Below are positions 16,424 to 24,188 of a DNA stretch of 64,000 nt, piece by piece. A program made the position numbers and the translations under genes. The stretch spans positions 186,001-250,000 of the forward strand of contig NZ_RSED01000006.1 of assembly GCF_003933735.1 (NCBI RefSeq), in the 5' to 3' direction. The DNA is from Aquabacterium soli (GTDB taxonomy: Bacteria; Pseudomonadota; Gammaproteobacteria; Burkholderiales; Burkholderiaceae_C). Numbering within the stretch: the first letter of the stretch is position 1; each line of letters opens with the position of its first letter. The notes under the pieces were generated by a model. It was not told the origin of the DNA, searched no databases, and was given only the letters and a program-made list of their open reading frames with translations.

Positions 16424-18166
16424 ATGTCTGACGCACTGCAATTCCGCCCCGCCCACCCCAACCCCAACGCGCCGCACCTGGCCCACTGGCCCGCACGGCT
16501 GCCACTGAGCATCACCGTGCCCGAGGCCACGCTGTGGCACAACCTGGAGGTGTCGGCCGCCCGTTATCCGGACAAGGTGGCCTACCTGTTCATGGGCCAG
16601 GCGATCACCTACGGCGAGCTCAAGCGGCGCGCCGAGGCGCTGGCCGGGTGGCTGCAGCACGAGGCCGGCGTGCGCCCCGGTGACCGTGTGCTGCTGTACA
16701 CGCAGAACTGCCCGCAGTACGTGATCGGCTACCACGCCATCCTGCGCGCCCAGGCCGTGGTGGTGCCCGTGAACCCGATGAACAAGGCCGAGGAGTTCAA
16801 GCACTACATCACCGATGCGCAGGCCCGCGTGGCGGTCTGCACGGCCGATCTGGCCGGGATCGTGCACGAGGCCAACCAGGGCGTGCCGGCCAATGAGCGC
16901 CTGCGTCACGTGGTGGTGTCGCGCTACGCTGATCAGATGCCGCCCGAGGGCCAGGACGATGCCAGCCTGAACGCCCCGGCCCCGCTCATGCAGTGGCTGC
17001 GCGCCGAGCACCCGCTGCCCGAGGGCTTCACGCGCTGGACGGATGCCCTGGCACTGAACCATGCGCCCGCGCCCTACCTGGGCCACCCCGATGACCTGGC
17101 CCTGCTGCCCTACACCTCGGGCACCACCGGCCTGCCCAAGGGCTGCATGCACACACACCGTTCGCTGATGCACAACGCCATCGGTGGCGGGCTCTGGGGC
17201 CAGTCCACGGCCGACAGCGTGGTGCTGGGCGTGGTGCCGCTGTTCCACATCACCGGCATGCTCTACGGTGTGCTGGGCCCCATCTACAACGGGGCCACCG
17301 TGGCCCTGATGCCGCGCTGGGACCGCGAGCTGGCGGGCAGCCTGATCTCCAGGATGAAGGTCACACACTGGACCTGCATCCCCACGATGATCATGGACCT
17401 GTTCAACAGCCCGAACTACAAGCACTTCGACCTGTCCAGCCTGTTCTACCTGAGCGGTGGCGGCGCGGCCATGCCCGAGGCCGTGGCCCAGCGCCTGAAG
17501 GACGAGTTCGGCCTGACCTTCTGCGAGGGCTACGGCCTGACCGAGACCGCCGCGCCCACACACGCCAACCCGCCCGAAGGCGCCAAGCTGCAGTGCCTGG
17601 GCATGCCGATGTTCGGCACCGATTCACGCATCATCGACCCGACCACGCTGCAGGAGCTGCCTGCCGGGCAGGTGGGTGAGATCGTGAGCCATGGGCCCAT
17701 GGTGTTCCAGGGCTACTGGCGCCACCCGGAGGCCACGGCCGCCGCCTTCATCGAGATCGATGGCAAGCGCTTCTTCCGCACGGGCGACCTGGGCCGGGTC
17801 GACGATGAAGGCTACTTCTTCATCACCGATCGCCTCAAGCGCATGATCAATGCGAGCGGCTTCAAGGTCTGGCCTTCGGAGGTGGAGATGCTGCTGTACA
17901 AGCACCCCGCGGTGCAGGAGGCCTGCGTCATCTCCGCTCGCGACGACTACCGCGGCGAGACGGTCAAGGCCGTGGTGGTGCTGCGCCCCGAGGCACGCGG
18001 CAAGGTGAATGAGCAGGAGATCATCGACTGGGCGCGAGACCAGATGGCCGCCTACAAGTACCCCCGCATTGTGCAGTTCTCCGAGAACCTGCCCAAGTCT
18101 GGCGCTGGCAAGGTGCTTTGGCGCGTGCTGCAAGAGCAGGAACAGGCGTCCCAGGCCCCCGCCTGA
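16424..18166 (+). CDS. Acyl-CoA ligase (long-chain fatty-acid-CoA ligase type)
   Basis: A 580-residue ANL-superfamily adenylating enzyme. It activates a carboxylic acid with ATP to the acyl-AMP and transfers it to CoA. Motifs: P-loop-like YTSGTTGLPKGCMHTH (about 225-240), GYGLTETAAPTH (about 370), the hinge region TGDLGRVDDEGYF, DRLKRMINASGFKVWPSEVE, and the C-terminal catalytic lysine in PKSGAGKVLWR. Similarity to long-chain or medium-chain FadD proteins is clear, but chain length cannot be predicted. There is no good ribosome site before the ATG. It stands alone: divergent from the DUF1653 gene and 342 bp before leuA. Confidence 0.92.
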   Translation: MSDALQFRPAHPNPNAPHLAHWPARLPLSITVPEATLWHNLEVSAARYPDKVAYLFMGQAITYGELKRRAEALAGWLQHEAGVRPGDRVLLYTQNCPQYVIGYHAILRAQAVVVPVNPMNKAEEFKHYITDAQARVAVCTADLAGIVHEANQGVPANERLRHVVVSRYADQMPPEGQDDASLNAPAPLMQWLRAEHPLPEGFTRWTDALALNHAPAPYLGHPDDLALLPYTSGTTGLPKGCMHTHRSLMHNAIGGGLWGQSTADSVVLGVVPLFHITGMLYGVLGPIYNGATVALMPRWDRELAGSLISRMKVTHWTCIPTMIMDLFNSPNYKHFDLSSLFYLSGGGAAMPEAVAQRLKDEFGLTFCEGYGLTETAAPTHANPPEGAKLQCLGMPMFGTDSRIIDPTTLQELPAGQVGEIVSHGPMVFQGYWRHPEATAAAFIEIDGKRFFRTGDLGRVDDEGYFFITDRLKRMINASGFKVWPSEVEMLLYKHPAVQEACVISARDDYRGETVKAVVVLRPEARGKVNEQEIIDWARDQMAAYKYPRIVQFSENLPKSGAGKVLWRVLQEQEQASQAPA

Positions 18167-18224
18167 TCTGTTCTGCTGACGTTGCTCAGGTTGCGGGCTG
18201 AGACAAACCTGAATGCCCTGGGCG

Positions 18225-18254
18225 TTGACAGCGCCCACAACGCGCCCCCATACT
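18225..18254 (+). promoter_or_regulatory. Sigma70-type promoter of the leuA leader
   Basis: TTGACA (18225-18230) is a perfect -35. After 18 bases comes CATACT (18249-18254), a 4/6 match to the -10. Transcription would begin near 18261, which is also the ATG of the leader peptide, so the leader would be translated without a Shine-Dalgarno sequence. Confidence 0.7.
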
Positions 18255-18260
18255 GCAGCC

Positions 18261-18344
18261 ATGTTGTCGCAAGCCCCGTTCACCGCCCTGAACCTACTAG
18301 GCACCCCGCCCTCGGCTGGGAGTGCACATTGCTTGCGCACATAG
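18261..18344 (+). CDS. Putative leucine leader peptide (attenuation), 27 residues
   Basis: The reading frame is ATG to TAG, peptide MLSQAPFTALNLLGTPPSAG then SAHCLRT. Five of 27 codons are Leu. Two are tandem CTA codons (18294-18299), a codon hardly used in the surrounding genes, where CTG dominates. A terminator hairpin follows 27 bases after the stop and leuA follows that. Rare cognate codons before a terminator and a biosynthetic gene are the hallmark of ribosome-mediated attenuation. Predicted start of transcription coincides with the ATG, a leaderless arrangement known from trpL of Sinorhizobium. The peptide itself has not been recognised from a known family. Confidence 0.62.
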   Translation: MLSQAPFTALNLLGTPPSAGSAHCLRT

Positions 18345-18365
18345 CCTGACACCCACCCTGTCAGG
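18345..18365 (+). repeat. Perfect 7-bp stem-loop just after the leader stop codon
   Basis: CCTGACA (18345-18351) and TGTCAGG (18359-18365) pair perfectly around a seven-base loop. It sits between the leader peptide and the terminator and may act as a pause or competing hairpin in attenuation. Confidence 0.5.
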
Positions 18366-18370
18366 CCAAC

Positions 18371-18409
18371 AACCCCGGCTCGAGGTCGCCTCCGCCGGGG
18401 TTTTCATTT
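18371..18409 (+). terminator. Attenuator terminator in the leuA leader
   Basis: AACCCCGGC (18371-18379) pairs with GCCGGGGTT (18394-18402) around a 14-base loop, followed by a T-rich run TTTTCATTT. It lies upstream of leuA rather than after a full gene, so it acts as an attenuator. GGCTGGG within the leader (18314-18320) could pair with CCCGGCT (18374-18380, two wobble pairs) as an antiterminator when ribosomes stall at the CTA codons. Confidence 0.72.
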
Positions 18410-18508
18410 GTGCGCCGCACAAAATCGATCCAGCAGATCGGACCTCTCGGAAGGCACTTCGGGCCTCTCTTTCAGAACCCGAAAACCCAACCCTCCAGAG
18501 GTGTCCCG

Positions 18509-20206
18509 ATGCTCAAAGACCCGTCGACCAAGTACCGCGCCTTCCCGCCAGTGGATCTGCCCGACCGCACTTGGCCCAACCGCACCATCACCGCCCCGCC
18601 GGTGTGGATGAGCACCGACCTGCGCGATGGCAACCAGGCCCTGTTCGAGCCCATGGATGCCGAGCGCAAGCTGCGCATGTTCCAGACGCTGGTGGGCATC
18701 GGCCTCAAGCAGATCGAGGTGGCGTTTCCCTCCGCATCGCAGACGGACTTCGACTTCGTGCGCCGCCTGATCGAAGAACGGTTGATCCCCGATGACGTGA
18801 CCATCGAGGTGCTGACGCAGGCACGCGAAGACCTGATCCGCCGCACCTTCGAATCACTGCGAGGCGCGCCCCGCGCCATCGTGCACCTGTACAGCGCCAC
18901 AGCACCTTCGTGGCGGCGCATCGTCTTCAACATGGACCAGGCCGAGGTGCAGGCCATGGCCGTGCGCGCCACGCGCCTGATGCGCCAGCTCGCCGACGAG
19001 CAACCCGCCACGGACTGGACCTTCGAGTACAGCCCCGAGACCTTCATGTCCACCGAACTGCCCTTCGCCCGCGAGGTGTGCGACGCGGTGGTCGATGCCT
19101 GGGGCGGCACGCCCGACAAGCCCGTGATCATCAACCTGCCGACCACGGTGGAGGTGTCCACGCCCAACGTGTTCGCCGACCAGATCGAATGGATGCACCG
19201 CCACCTGACCCGGCGCGACGCCATCATCCTGAGCGTGCATCCGCACAACGACCGAGGCACGGCCGTGGCCGCCGCCGAGTTGGCCGTCATGGCCGGCGCC
19301 CAGCGCGTGGAGGGCTGCCTGTTCGGCAATGGCGAGCGCACGGGCAATGTGGACCTGGTGACGCTGGCGCTCAACCTCTACACCCAGGGCGTGCACCCGG
19401 GGCTGGATTTCTCCAGCATCAACGAGATCGCGCGCGTGGCAGAAGATTGCACGCAGCTGCCTGTGCACCCGCGCCACCCGTATGCGGGTGACCTGGTGTT
19501 CACGGCGTTCTCGGGCTCGCATCAGGACGCGATCAAGAAGGGCTTCGCCGTGCAGGATCCCGAGGGGATCTGGGAAGTGCCCTATCTGCCCATCGACCCG
19601 GCCGACCTGGGCCGCAGCTACGACTCGGTGGTGCGCGTCAACAGCCAGTCGGGCAAGGGCGGCATCGCCTTCCTGCTGGAAAACCACCACGGCATCACCC
19701 TGCCCCGCCGTCTGCAGGTGGAGTTCAGCGGGGTGGTGCAGCGCGAGACGGATGCAGTGGGCGGCGAGTTCACGGTCGACCGGCTGTGGTCGCTGTTCGA
19801 GCGCGAGTACATCACCCCTGCGAGCGGCGCCGAGCAGCCCTGGGTTCTGCGCAGCCATCGCAGCGACGATGGGGCCAACGGCACGCATGTGGTGCTGGAG
19901 GTGGCCCACCAGGGCCGCCCGGTGACGCTGCGCGGTCAAGGCAACGGCCCCGTGTCGGCGGCGGTGGACGCCTTCAACCGCTCGGGCCTGCTGCACGGTG
20001 ATCTGCGTGTGGACGATTTCCATGAGCACGCGCAGACAGCCGGCGCGCAGGCCACGGCGCTGACCCTGATCGAGGTGGCCATCGGCAAGGCGCCGCCCAC
20101 CTTCGGCGCGGGACGTGATGCGCACATCGTGTCGGCGGCGATGCAGGCGCTGGTCCAGGGCGTGAACCGCCTGGTGCGGCGCGACGCCGTGCAGGCCGCG
20201 GCCTGA
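18509..20206 (+). CDS. leuA: 2-Isopropylmalate synthase
   Basis: A 565-residue enzyme of leucine synthesis. It condenses 2-oxoisovalerate with acetyl-CoA to 2-isopropylmalate. The HMGL-type TIM barrel (about 30-310) carries [11 protein letters not shown] and the metal-binding [11 protein letters not shown] region with [12 protein letters not shown]. The C-terminal LeuA dimer/allosteric domain (about 430-555), which binds leucine for feedback inhibition, is complete. Length and start ([12 protein letters not shown]) match the longer LeuA type 2 form found in actinobacteria and many proteobacteria. AGAGG precedes the ATG. The 342-bp upstream region holds a promoter, leader peptide and terminator, so expression is probably attenuated by leucyl-tRNA supply. 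It converges with the flavin reductase-like gene with no gap. Confidence 0.95.
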   Translation: MLKDPSTKYRAFPPVDLPDRTWPNRTITAPPVWMSTDLRDGNQALFEPMDAERKLRMFQTLVGIGLKQIEVAFPSASQTDFDFVRRLIEERLIPDDVTIEVLTQAREDLIRRTFESLRGAPRAIVHLYSATAPSWRRIVFNMDQAEVQAMAVRATRLMRQLADEQPATDWTFEYSPETFMSTELPFAREVCDAVVDAWGGTPDKPVIINLPTTVEVSTPNVFADQIEWMHRHLTRRDAIILSVHPHNDRGTAVAAAELAVMAGAQRVEGCLFGNGERTGNVDLVTLALNLYTQGVHPGLDFSSINEIARVAEDCTQLPVHPRHPYAGDLVFTAFSGSHQDAIKKGFAVQDPEGIWEVPYLPIDPADLGRSYDSVVRVNSQSGKGGIAFLLENHHGITLPRRLQVEFSGVVQRETDAVGGEFTVDRLWSLFEREYITPASGAEQPWVLRSHRSDDGANGTHVVLEVAHQGRPVTLRGQGNGPVSAAVDAFNRSGLLHGDLRVDDFHEHAQTAGAQATALTLIEVAIGKAPPTFGAGRDAHIVSAAMQALVQGVNRLVRRDAVQAAA

Positions 20207-20842
20207 TCAGCGCCTGGGCTGGTCCCAGCCCTGGGGCCGGCCCAGCGTGAAGTTGGCGTCGGAGGCCGTGCGACCATACCAGTCGCCGCCCATGCGCGAG
20301 ACCAGGTCCAGCCGCACCGGGTCGACACGGCCATCGGCGCCCAGCACCGCGTCGTCGATGTGCATGGCCAGCACGCGGCCGAGGATCACATGGCAACTGG
20401 GCCGATCGGCCGGATACGGCTGGCATTGCACGGCCGTGCACTCCAGGCTGACGGGCGAGGCTGCCACGCGCGGGGGCTTCACCCGCGTGCTGGCGGCCGG
20501 GGCCACGCCGGCCCGCTCGAACTCGCTGACGCCATGCGGGTAGCTGGCCGAGCACTCGTTCATCGCATCGACCAGCGAGAAGGGCACCAGGCTGATCACG
20601 AACTCGCCGGTGGCCTGGATGTTGAGCACGGTGTCCTTGAGGCCACCATCGCCGCGGTGCAACGGGCTGATCATCACCGTGGGCGGATCGCCCGTGATCA
20701 CCTGGAAGAAGCTGAAGGGCGCCAGGTTGCCCTCCCCGCTGTGCGAGAGCGTGGACACCCAGGCCACCGGCCGGGGCGTGACGGTGGAGGCCAGCCATTG
20801 ATAAGCGCGGCTGGCGCCAGTCTCGGCCATGTCAATGATCAT
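20207..20842 (-). CDS. Flavin reductase-like FMN-binding protein
   Basis: A 211-residue split-barrel flavoprotein. The N-terminal part has the family pattern AYQWLASTVTPRPVAWVSTL, with NLAPFSFFQVITGDPPTVM and LKDTVLNIQATGEFVISLV, typical of the NADH:FMN oxidoreductase-like domain. Such proteins bind FMN and may reduce it for a partner. It begins inside the end of a 2Fe-2S ferredoxin gene (ATGA overlap), so the two are probably translated together and could form an electron-transfer pair. The wider operon starts with a cyanophycin-associated ABC transporter, so the pair may act in that context, but nothing in the sequence proves it. Confidence 0.88.
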   Translation of the reverse strand: MIIDMAETGASRAYQWLASTVTPRPVAWVSTLSHSGEGNLAPFSFFQVITGDPPTVMISPLHRGDGGLKDTVLNIQATGEFVISLVPFSLVDAMNECSASYPHGVSEFERAGVAPAASTRVKPPRVAASPVSLECTAVQCQPYPADRPSCHVILGRVLAMHIDDAVLGADGRVDPVRLDLVSRMGGDWYGRTASDANFTLGRPQGWDQPRR

Positions 20843-21216
20843 GCGGGGTCCTTTGGAATCAAGGTGGCACCGGGCGCGTCGATCACGACATCGCTCAGCG
20901 GCTGGGCCACGCAGGGCAGGATGCAGCCCTCGGCTTTTTCATCGGCGCTCAGGCCTGGCCAGTCGATGCTGTAGCGCACCTGGCCACTGCGCAGGTGGCA
21001 CAGGCAGGCGCGGCAGGTGCCGTTGCGGCAGGAGCGAGCGAGGCGGATGCCGGCGGCCTGTGCGGCCGTGAGCAAGCTCACGCCGGAGGGTGCGCTGAAA
21101 CGCCAGCCAGCGGGCTGCACAGTGACCTGAAAGGCTGTGGGCATGGCGTGCTCGGGCACTTGCCGTTGCTCCTGACCCGTGCTACCCGCACTGCCTGTAT
21201 CGCCACCGGCGGCCAT
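20839..21216 (-). CDS. Plant-type 2Fe-2S ferredoxin
   Basis: A 125-residue protein with a 2Fe-2S domain (about 28-115). The cluster cysteines are in SCRNGTCRACLC (C-x4-C-x2-C) and in CILPC further on, as in chloroplast-type ferredoxins. The start at 21216 is supported by AAGGG six bases upstream, overlapping the DUF1854 stop. An internal ATG (MPTAFQV, 21144) would give the more usual length but has no ribosome site. It lies in a minus-strand run ABC transporter - DUF1854 - ferredoxin - flavin reductase with gaps of 8 bp or overlaps, so co-transcription is very likely. It probably carries electrons to or from the flavoprotein. Confidence 0.92.
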   Translation of the reverse strand: MAAGGDTGSAGSTGQEQRQVPEHAMPTAFQVTVQPAGWRFSAPSGVSLLTAAQAAGIRLARSCRNGTCRACLCHLRSGQVRYSIDWPGLSADEKAEGCILPCVAQPLSDVVIDAPGATLIPKDPA

Positions 21217-21224
21217 TCGCGCCC

Positions 21225-21743
21225 TTACAGGAAACGGTCGAGCAGTTTGCGCGAATGCGCGTCCAGCGCCAGCCGGTCGCGCACCAAGAAGGCCACGCCG
21301 TGGCCGCTGCCGATCATCAGCGCGTTGCCCGCCAGGCGGCGGATGTCGTCCTCGCTCTTGAGCACGAAGCTGGTCTGGCCCCGGTCGGTGTTCACCGTCC
21401 AGATGCTGGGCGTAGAGAAGGTGGAGACCGCATCCAGGCGGCGGATCACCGGGGTGAACTCGCGCACGGCCAGCTCTTCCTCGATCAGCTGGCGCGGCTG
21501 GACCGGCAGGCTGCTGAGGCGCGCCACCCAGGCCAGCTCGTGGCCGTCGGTGCCCACCAGCGAGACGCCTTCGTCCGGGGCGGCGATGGGGAAGGCGCGC
21601 ACGGGCACCACGCCCACGTGCGCCTGCCCCTGCGCGTCGGTCAGCACCAGGCGGCCCTGGGGGTTGCGGGCCAGGCGCCAGTCAGGCCCAGGGCTGGGCG
21701 CCGCGGAGCCCGCGCCACCGGATGTCATGTCAAACGCGCTCAT
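21225..21743 (-). CDS. DUF1854 family protein associated with cyanophycin metabolism
   Basis: A 172-residue soluble protein. The region from DWRLARNPQGRLVLTDAQGQ through RAFPIAAPDEGVSLVGTDG to DIRRLAGNALMIGSGHGVAF matches DUF1854, a family found next to cyanophycin synthetases and a dedicated ABC transporter in betaproteobacteria. Its role is unknown. The start overlaps the ABC transporter stop by ATGA, which implies coupled translation. The nearby divergent cphA genes agree with the family's genomic association. No signal peptide or membrane segment is seen. Confidence 0.85.
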   Translation of the reverse strand: MSAFDMTSGGAGSAAPSPGPDWRLARNPQGRLVLTDAQGQAHVGVVPVRAFPIAAPDEGVSLVGTDGHELAWVARLSSLPVQPRQLIEEELAVREFTPVIRRLDAVSTFSTPSIWTVNTDRGQTSFVLKSEDDIRRLAGNALMIGSGHGVAFLVRDRLALDAHSRKLLDRFL

Positions 21744-24013
21744 GCCTGCTCCTTCGAACCACCGTCGCCCAGCACGGCGGCGGCTTCCTGTTCCTTGCGC
21801 GCCTGGGCCTCGTACAGGCGCCAGTAGGCGCCCTGCTGGGCCATCAGTTCGTCGTGCGGACCCACCTCGACCACCTGGCCGCGGTCCATCACCACCAGGC
21901 GGTCGGCTTTGCGCAGCGTGGACAGGCGGTGGGCGATCGCGATGGTGGTGCGGCCCTGCACCAGGTTGTCCAGCGCCTTCTGGATCTCCTTTTCGGTCTC
22001 GGTGTCCACCGACGAGGTGGCCTCATCGAGGATCAGGATGCGTGGGTCGATCAGCAGCGCGCGGGCGATGGAGATGCGCTGGCGCTCGCCGCCCGACAGG
22101 CCCTGGCCGCGCTCGCCCACCAGCGAGTCGTAGCCCTGCGGCAGGCGCAGGATGAACTCGTGCGCATGCGCCGCGCGGGCGGCGGCCACGACCTCATCGC
22201 GGGTGGCATCCGGCTTGCCGTAGGCGATGTTCTCGGCGATGGTGCCGAAGAACAGGAAGGGCTCCTGCAGCACCAGGCCGATGTGCCGGCGGAAATCGGC
22301 CACGGCCACGCGGCGGATGTCCACGCCATCGACCTTGATGGCGCCCTCGCTCACATCGTAGAAGCGGCAGATCAGGTTGACCAGCGTGCTCTTGCCCGAA
22401 CCGCTGTGGCCCACCAGGCCGATCATCTCGCCGGGGCGGATGTCCAGGCTGAGGTCGCGGATCACGGTGCGGCTGCCATAGCGAAAGCCGATGCCCTCCA
22501 TCTGGATGCCGCCCTTCACCGCGGGCAAGGGCACCGGGTTGACGGGATCGGGCACGTTCGACACGTGGTCCAGGATGTCGAAGATGCGCTTGGCCCCGGC
22601 CGCGGCCTTCTGCGTGACCGACACGATGCGGCTCATGGAATCGAGCCGCCCATAGAAGCGCCCGATGTAGGCGATGAAGGCCGTGAGCACGCCGACCGTG
22701 ATCTCCTGGTGCGACACCAGCCAGATGCCGAAGGCCCAGACCACCAGCAGGCCCATCTCGGTCAGCAGCGCCACCGTGGGCGAGAACAGCGACCATGTCT
22801 TGTTGAGCTTGTCGTTGAGTTCCAGGTTGTGGAGGTTGGCGTCCTTGAAGCGCTTGGCCTCGCGGCTCTCCTGGGCGAAGGCCTTGACGACGCGGATGCC
22901 CGGGATGGTGTCGGCCAGCACGTTGGTGACCTGGCCCCAGACGCGGTCGATCTTCTCGAAGCCGGTGCGCAGGCGGTCGCGCACCAGGTGGATCATCCAG
23001 CCGATGAAGGGCAGAGGCAGCAAGGTCACCAGCGCCAGCCAGGGGTTGATGGAGAACAGGATGATGGCGGTCATGCCGATCATCAGCACGTCCGTGGCGA
23101 AATCCAGTGCGTGCAGCGACAGGAACACGCTGATGCGGTCGGTTTCCGAGCCGATGCGCGACATCAGATCGCCCGTGCGCTTGCTGCCGAAGTAGTCCAG
23201 CGACAGGCGCAGCAGGTGCTCGAACGTGGCGGTGCGCAGGTCGGCGCTGATGCGTTCGGACACCAGGGCCAGCAGGTAGGTGCGTGCCCAATTCAAGGCC
23301 CAGGCCAGCGCGGCCGAGCCGAACAGCCCCGCCAGCAGCCAGGCCACCAGCGCGCTGTCAATGGACTGGCCGGTCTGGAAGGGAATCAGCACCTTGTCCA
23401 TCAGCGGGATGGTCAGGTAGGGCGGCACCAGGGTGGCGCCGGTGGACGCCAGGGTGAGCAGGAAGCCCGTGATCAACTGCGCCTGGTAAGGCTTGGCGAA
23501 GCGCCACAGGCGCAGCAGCACCCAGGTGGAGGGCGGCGTGGCCAGTTCCCGGGCGCAGGTGGGGCATTCGTCGCTATCGGGCGGCAGCAAGGCCTTGCAG
23601 GTGGGGCACTGGGCGGCGTCCTCCTGCTGGGCCAGCGGCTGGCCGGCGGTGGCCGCCTGCGCGCGCTCGAATTGTTCCACCAGCCGGTTGGCCTGCACCT
23701 GGGCGCCCAGGGTGAAATGCCACACCCCCAGGCGGGTTTCGCTGTCGTGCAACTCCAGGGTACCCACCCCGGCATGGTCTGATAGCCGCAGGGCCAGGGA
23801 CTTGTTCAGCACCCATTCACGGTCCGAGCATGTCAGACGGCGGTGGGTCAGCGTCAGAAAGCGCTTTGTGAAGCGAAGTTGCTCGTCGAGGTCAACCTCC
23901 AGGGTGGCCAGAACGTTCTCTTCGGGAGCAAGACCGGTGTTCGGTGCTTGCGCGGCCGCCCGTTCGGGGTCGACCGGCTTGCCTCGGGCATCGGCGCTAG
24001 GGTGTTGGTGCAT
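21740..24013 (-). CDS. ABC exporter half-transporter with N-terminal zinc ribbon, cyanophycin-associated
   Basis: A 757-residue inner-membrane protein. An unusual 165-residue N-terminal cytoplasmic region holds a PH-like stretch and a zinc ribbon (CPTC, 10 residues, CPTC). It is followed by a six-helix ABC exporter membrane domain (about 190-480) and a nucleotide-binding domain with Walker [10 protein letters not shown], signature LSGGERQR and Walker [10 protein letters not shown]. It resembles MsbA/multidrug-type exporters that work as homodimers. The family occurs beside cphA genes. What it moves is unknown; Asp-Arg dipeptides or a lipid are guesses. The start is uncertain: ATG at 24013 is preferred, while 24061 would add a Cys-rich stretch; neither has a ribosome site. 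It is divergent from cphA'. Confidence 0.9.
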   Translation of the reverse strand: MHQHPSADARGKPVDPERAAAQAPNTGLAPEENVLATLEVDLDEQLRFTKRFLTLTHRRLTCSDREWVLNKSLALRLSDHAGVGTLELHDSETRLGVWHFTLGAQVQANRLVEQFERAQAATAGQPLAQQEDAAQCPTCKALLPPDSDECPTCARELATPPSTWVLLRLWRFAKPYQAQLITGFLLTLASTGATLVPPYLTIPLMDKVLIPFQTGQSIDSALVAWLLAGLFGSAALAWALNWARTYLLALVSERISADLRTATFEHLLRLSLDYFGSKRTGDLMSRIGSETDRISVFLSLHALDFATDVLMIGMTAIILFSINPWLALVTLLPLPFIGWMIHLVRDRLRTGFEKIDRVWGQVTNVLADTIPGIRVVKAFAQESREAKRFKDANLHNLELNDKLNKTWSLFSPTVALLTEMGLLVVWAFGIWLVSHQEITVGVLTAFIAYIGRFYGRLDSMSRIVSVTQKAAAGAKRIFDILDHVSNVPDPVNPVPLPAVKGGIQMEGIGFRYGSRTVIRDLSLDIRPGEMIGLVGHSGSGKSTLVNLICRFYDVSEGAIKVDGVDIRRVAVADFRRHIGLVLQEPFLFFGTIAENIAYGKPDATRDEVVAAARAAHAHEFILRLPQGYDSLVGERGQGLSGGERQRISIARALLIDPRILILDEATSSVDTETEKEIQKALDNLVQGRTTIAIAHRLSTLRKADRLVVMDRGQVVEVGPHDELMAQQGAYWRLYEAQARKEQEAAAVLGDGGSKEQA

Positions 24014-24188
24014 GGTGGTGTGGGTCGGACACGGCTGTGCAGGACAGCATGTTTCCCTCATGGGGGACTGGCATTTTCACCGATCGCGCCGTCACAATCT
24101 CGGGTCGCCGAAAGGGCCCATTCGACAACGAAGTCAAAAAAAGCCGACAAGAAGGCCCACCAACGGACGCCCGCCCCGCTGACCTCCC

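Noticed and set aside
21722..23782. A 686-residue plus-strand open frame opposite the ABC transporter
   Set aside because: The minus strand encodes Walker A, signature and Walker B motifs in order; the plus frame is His/Gln/Gly-rich shadow.
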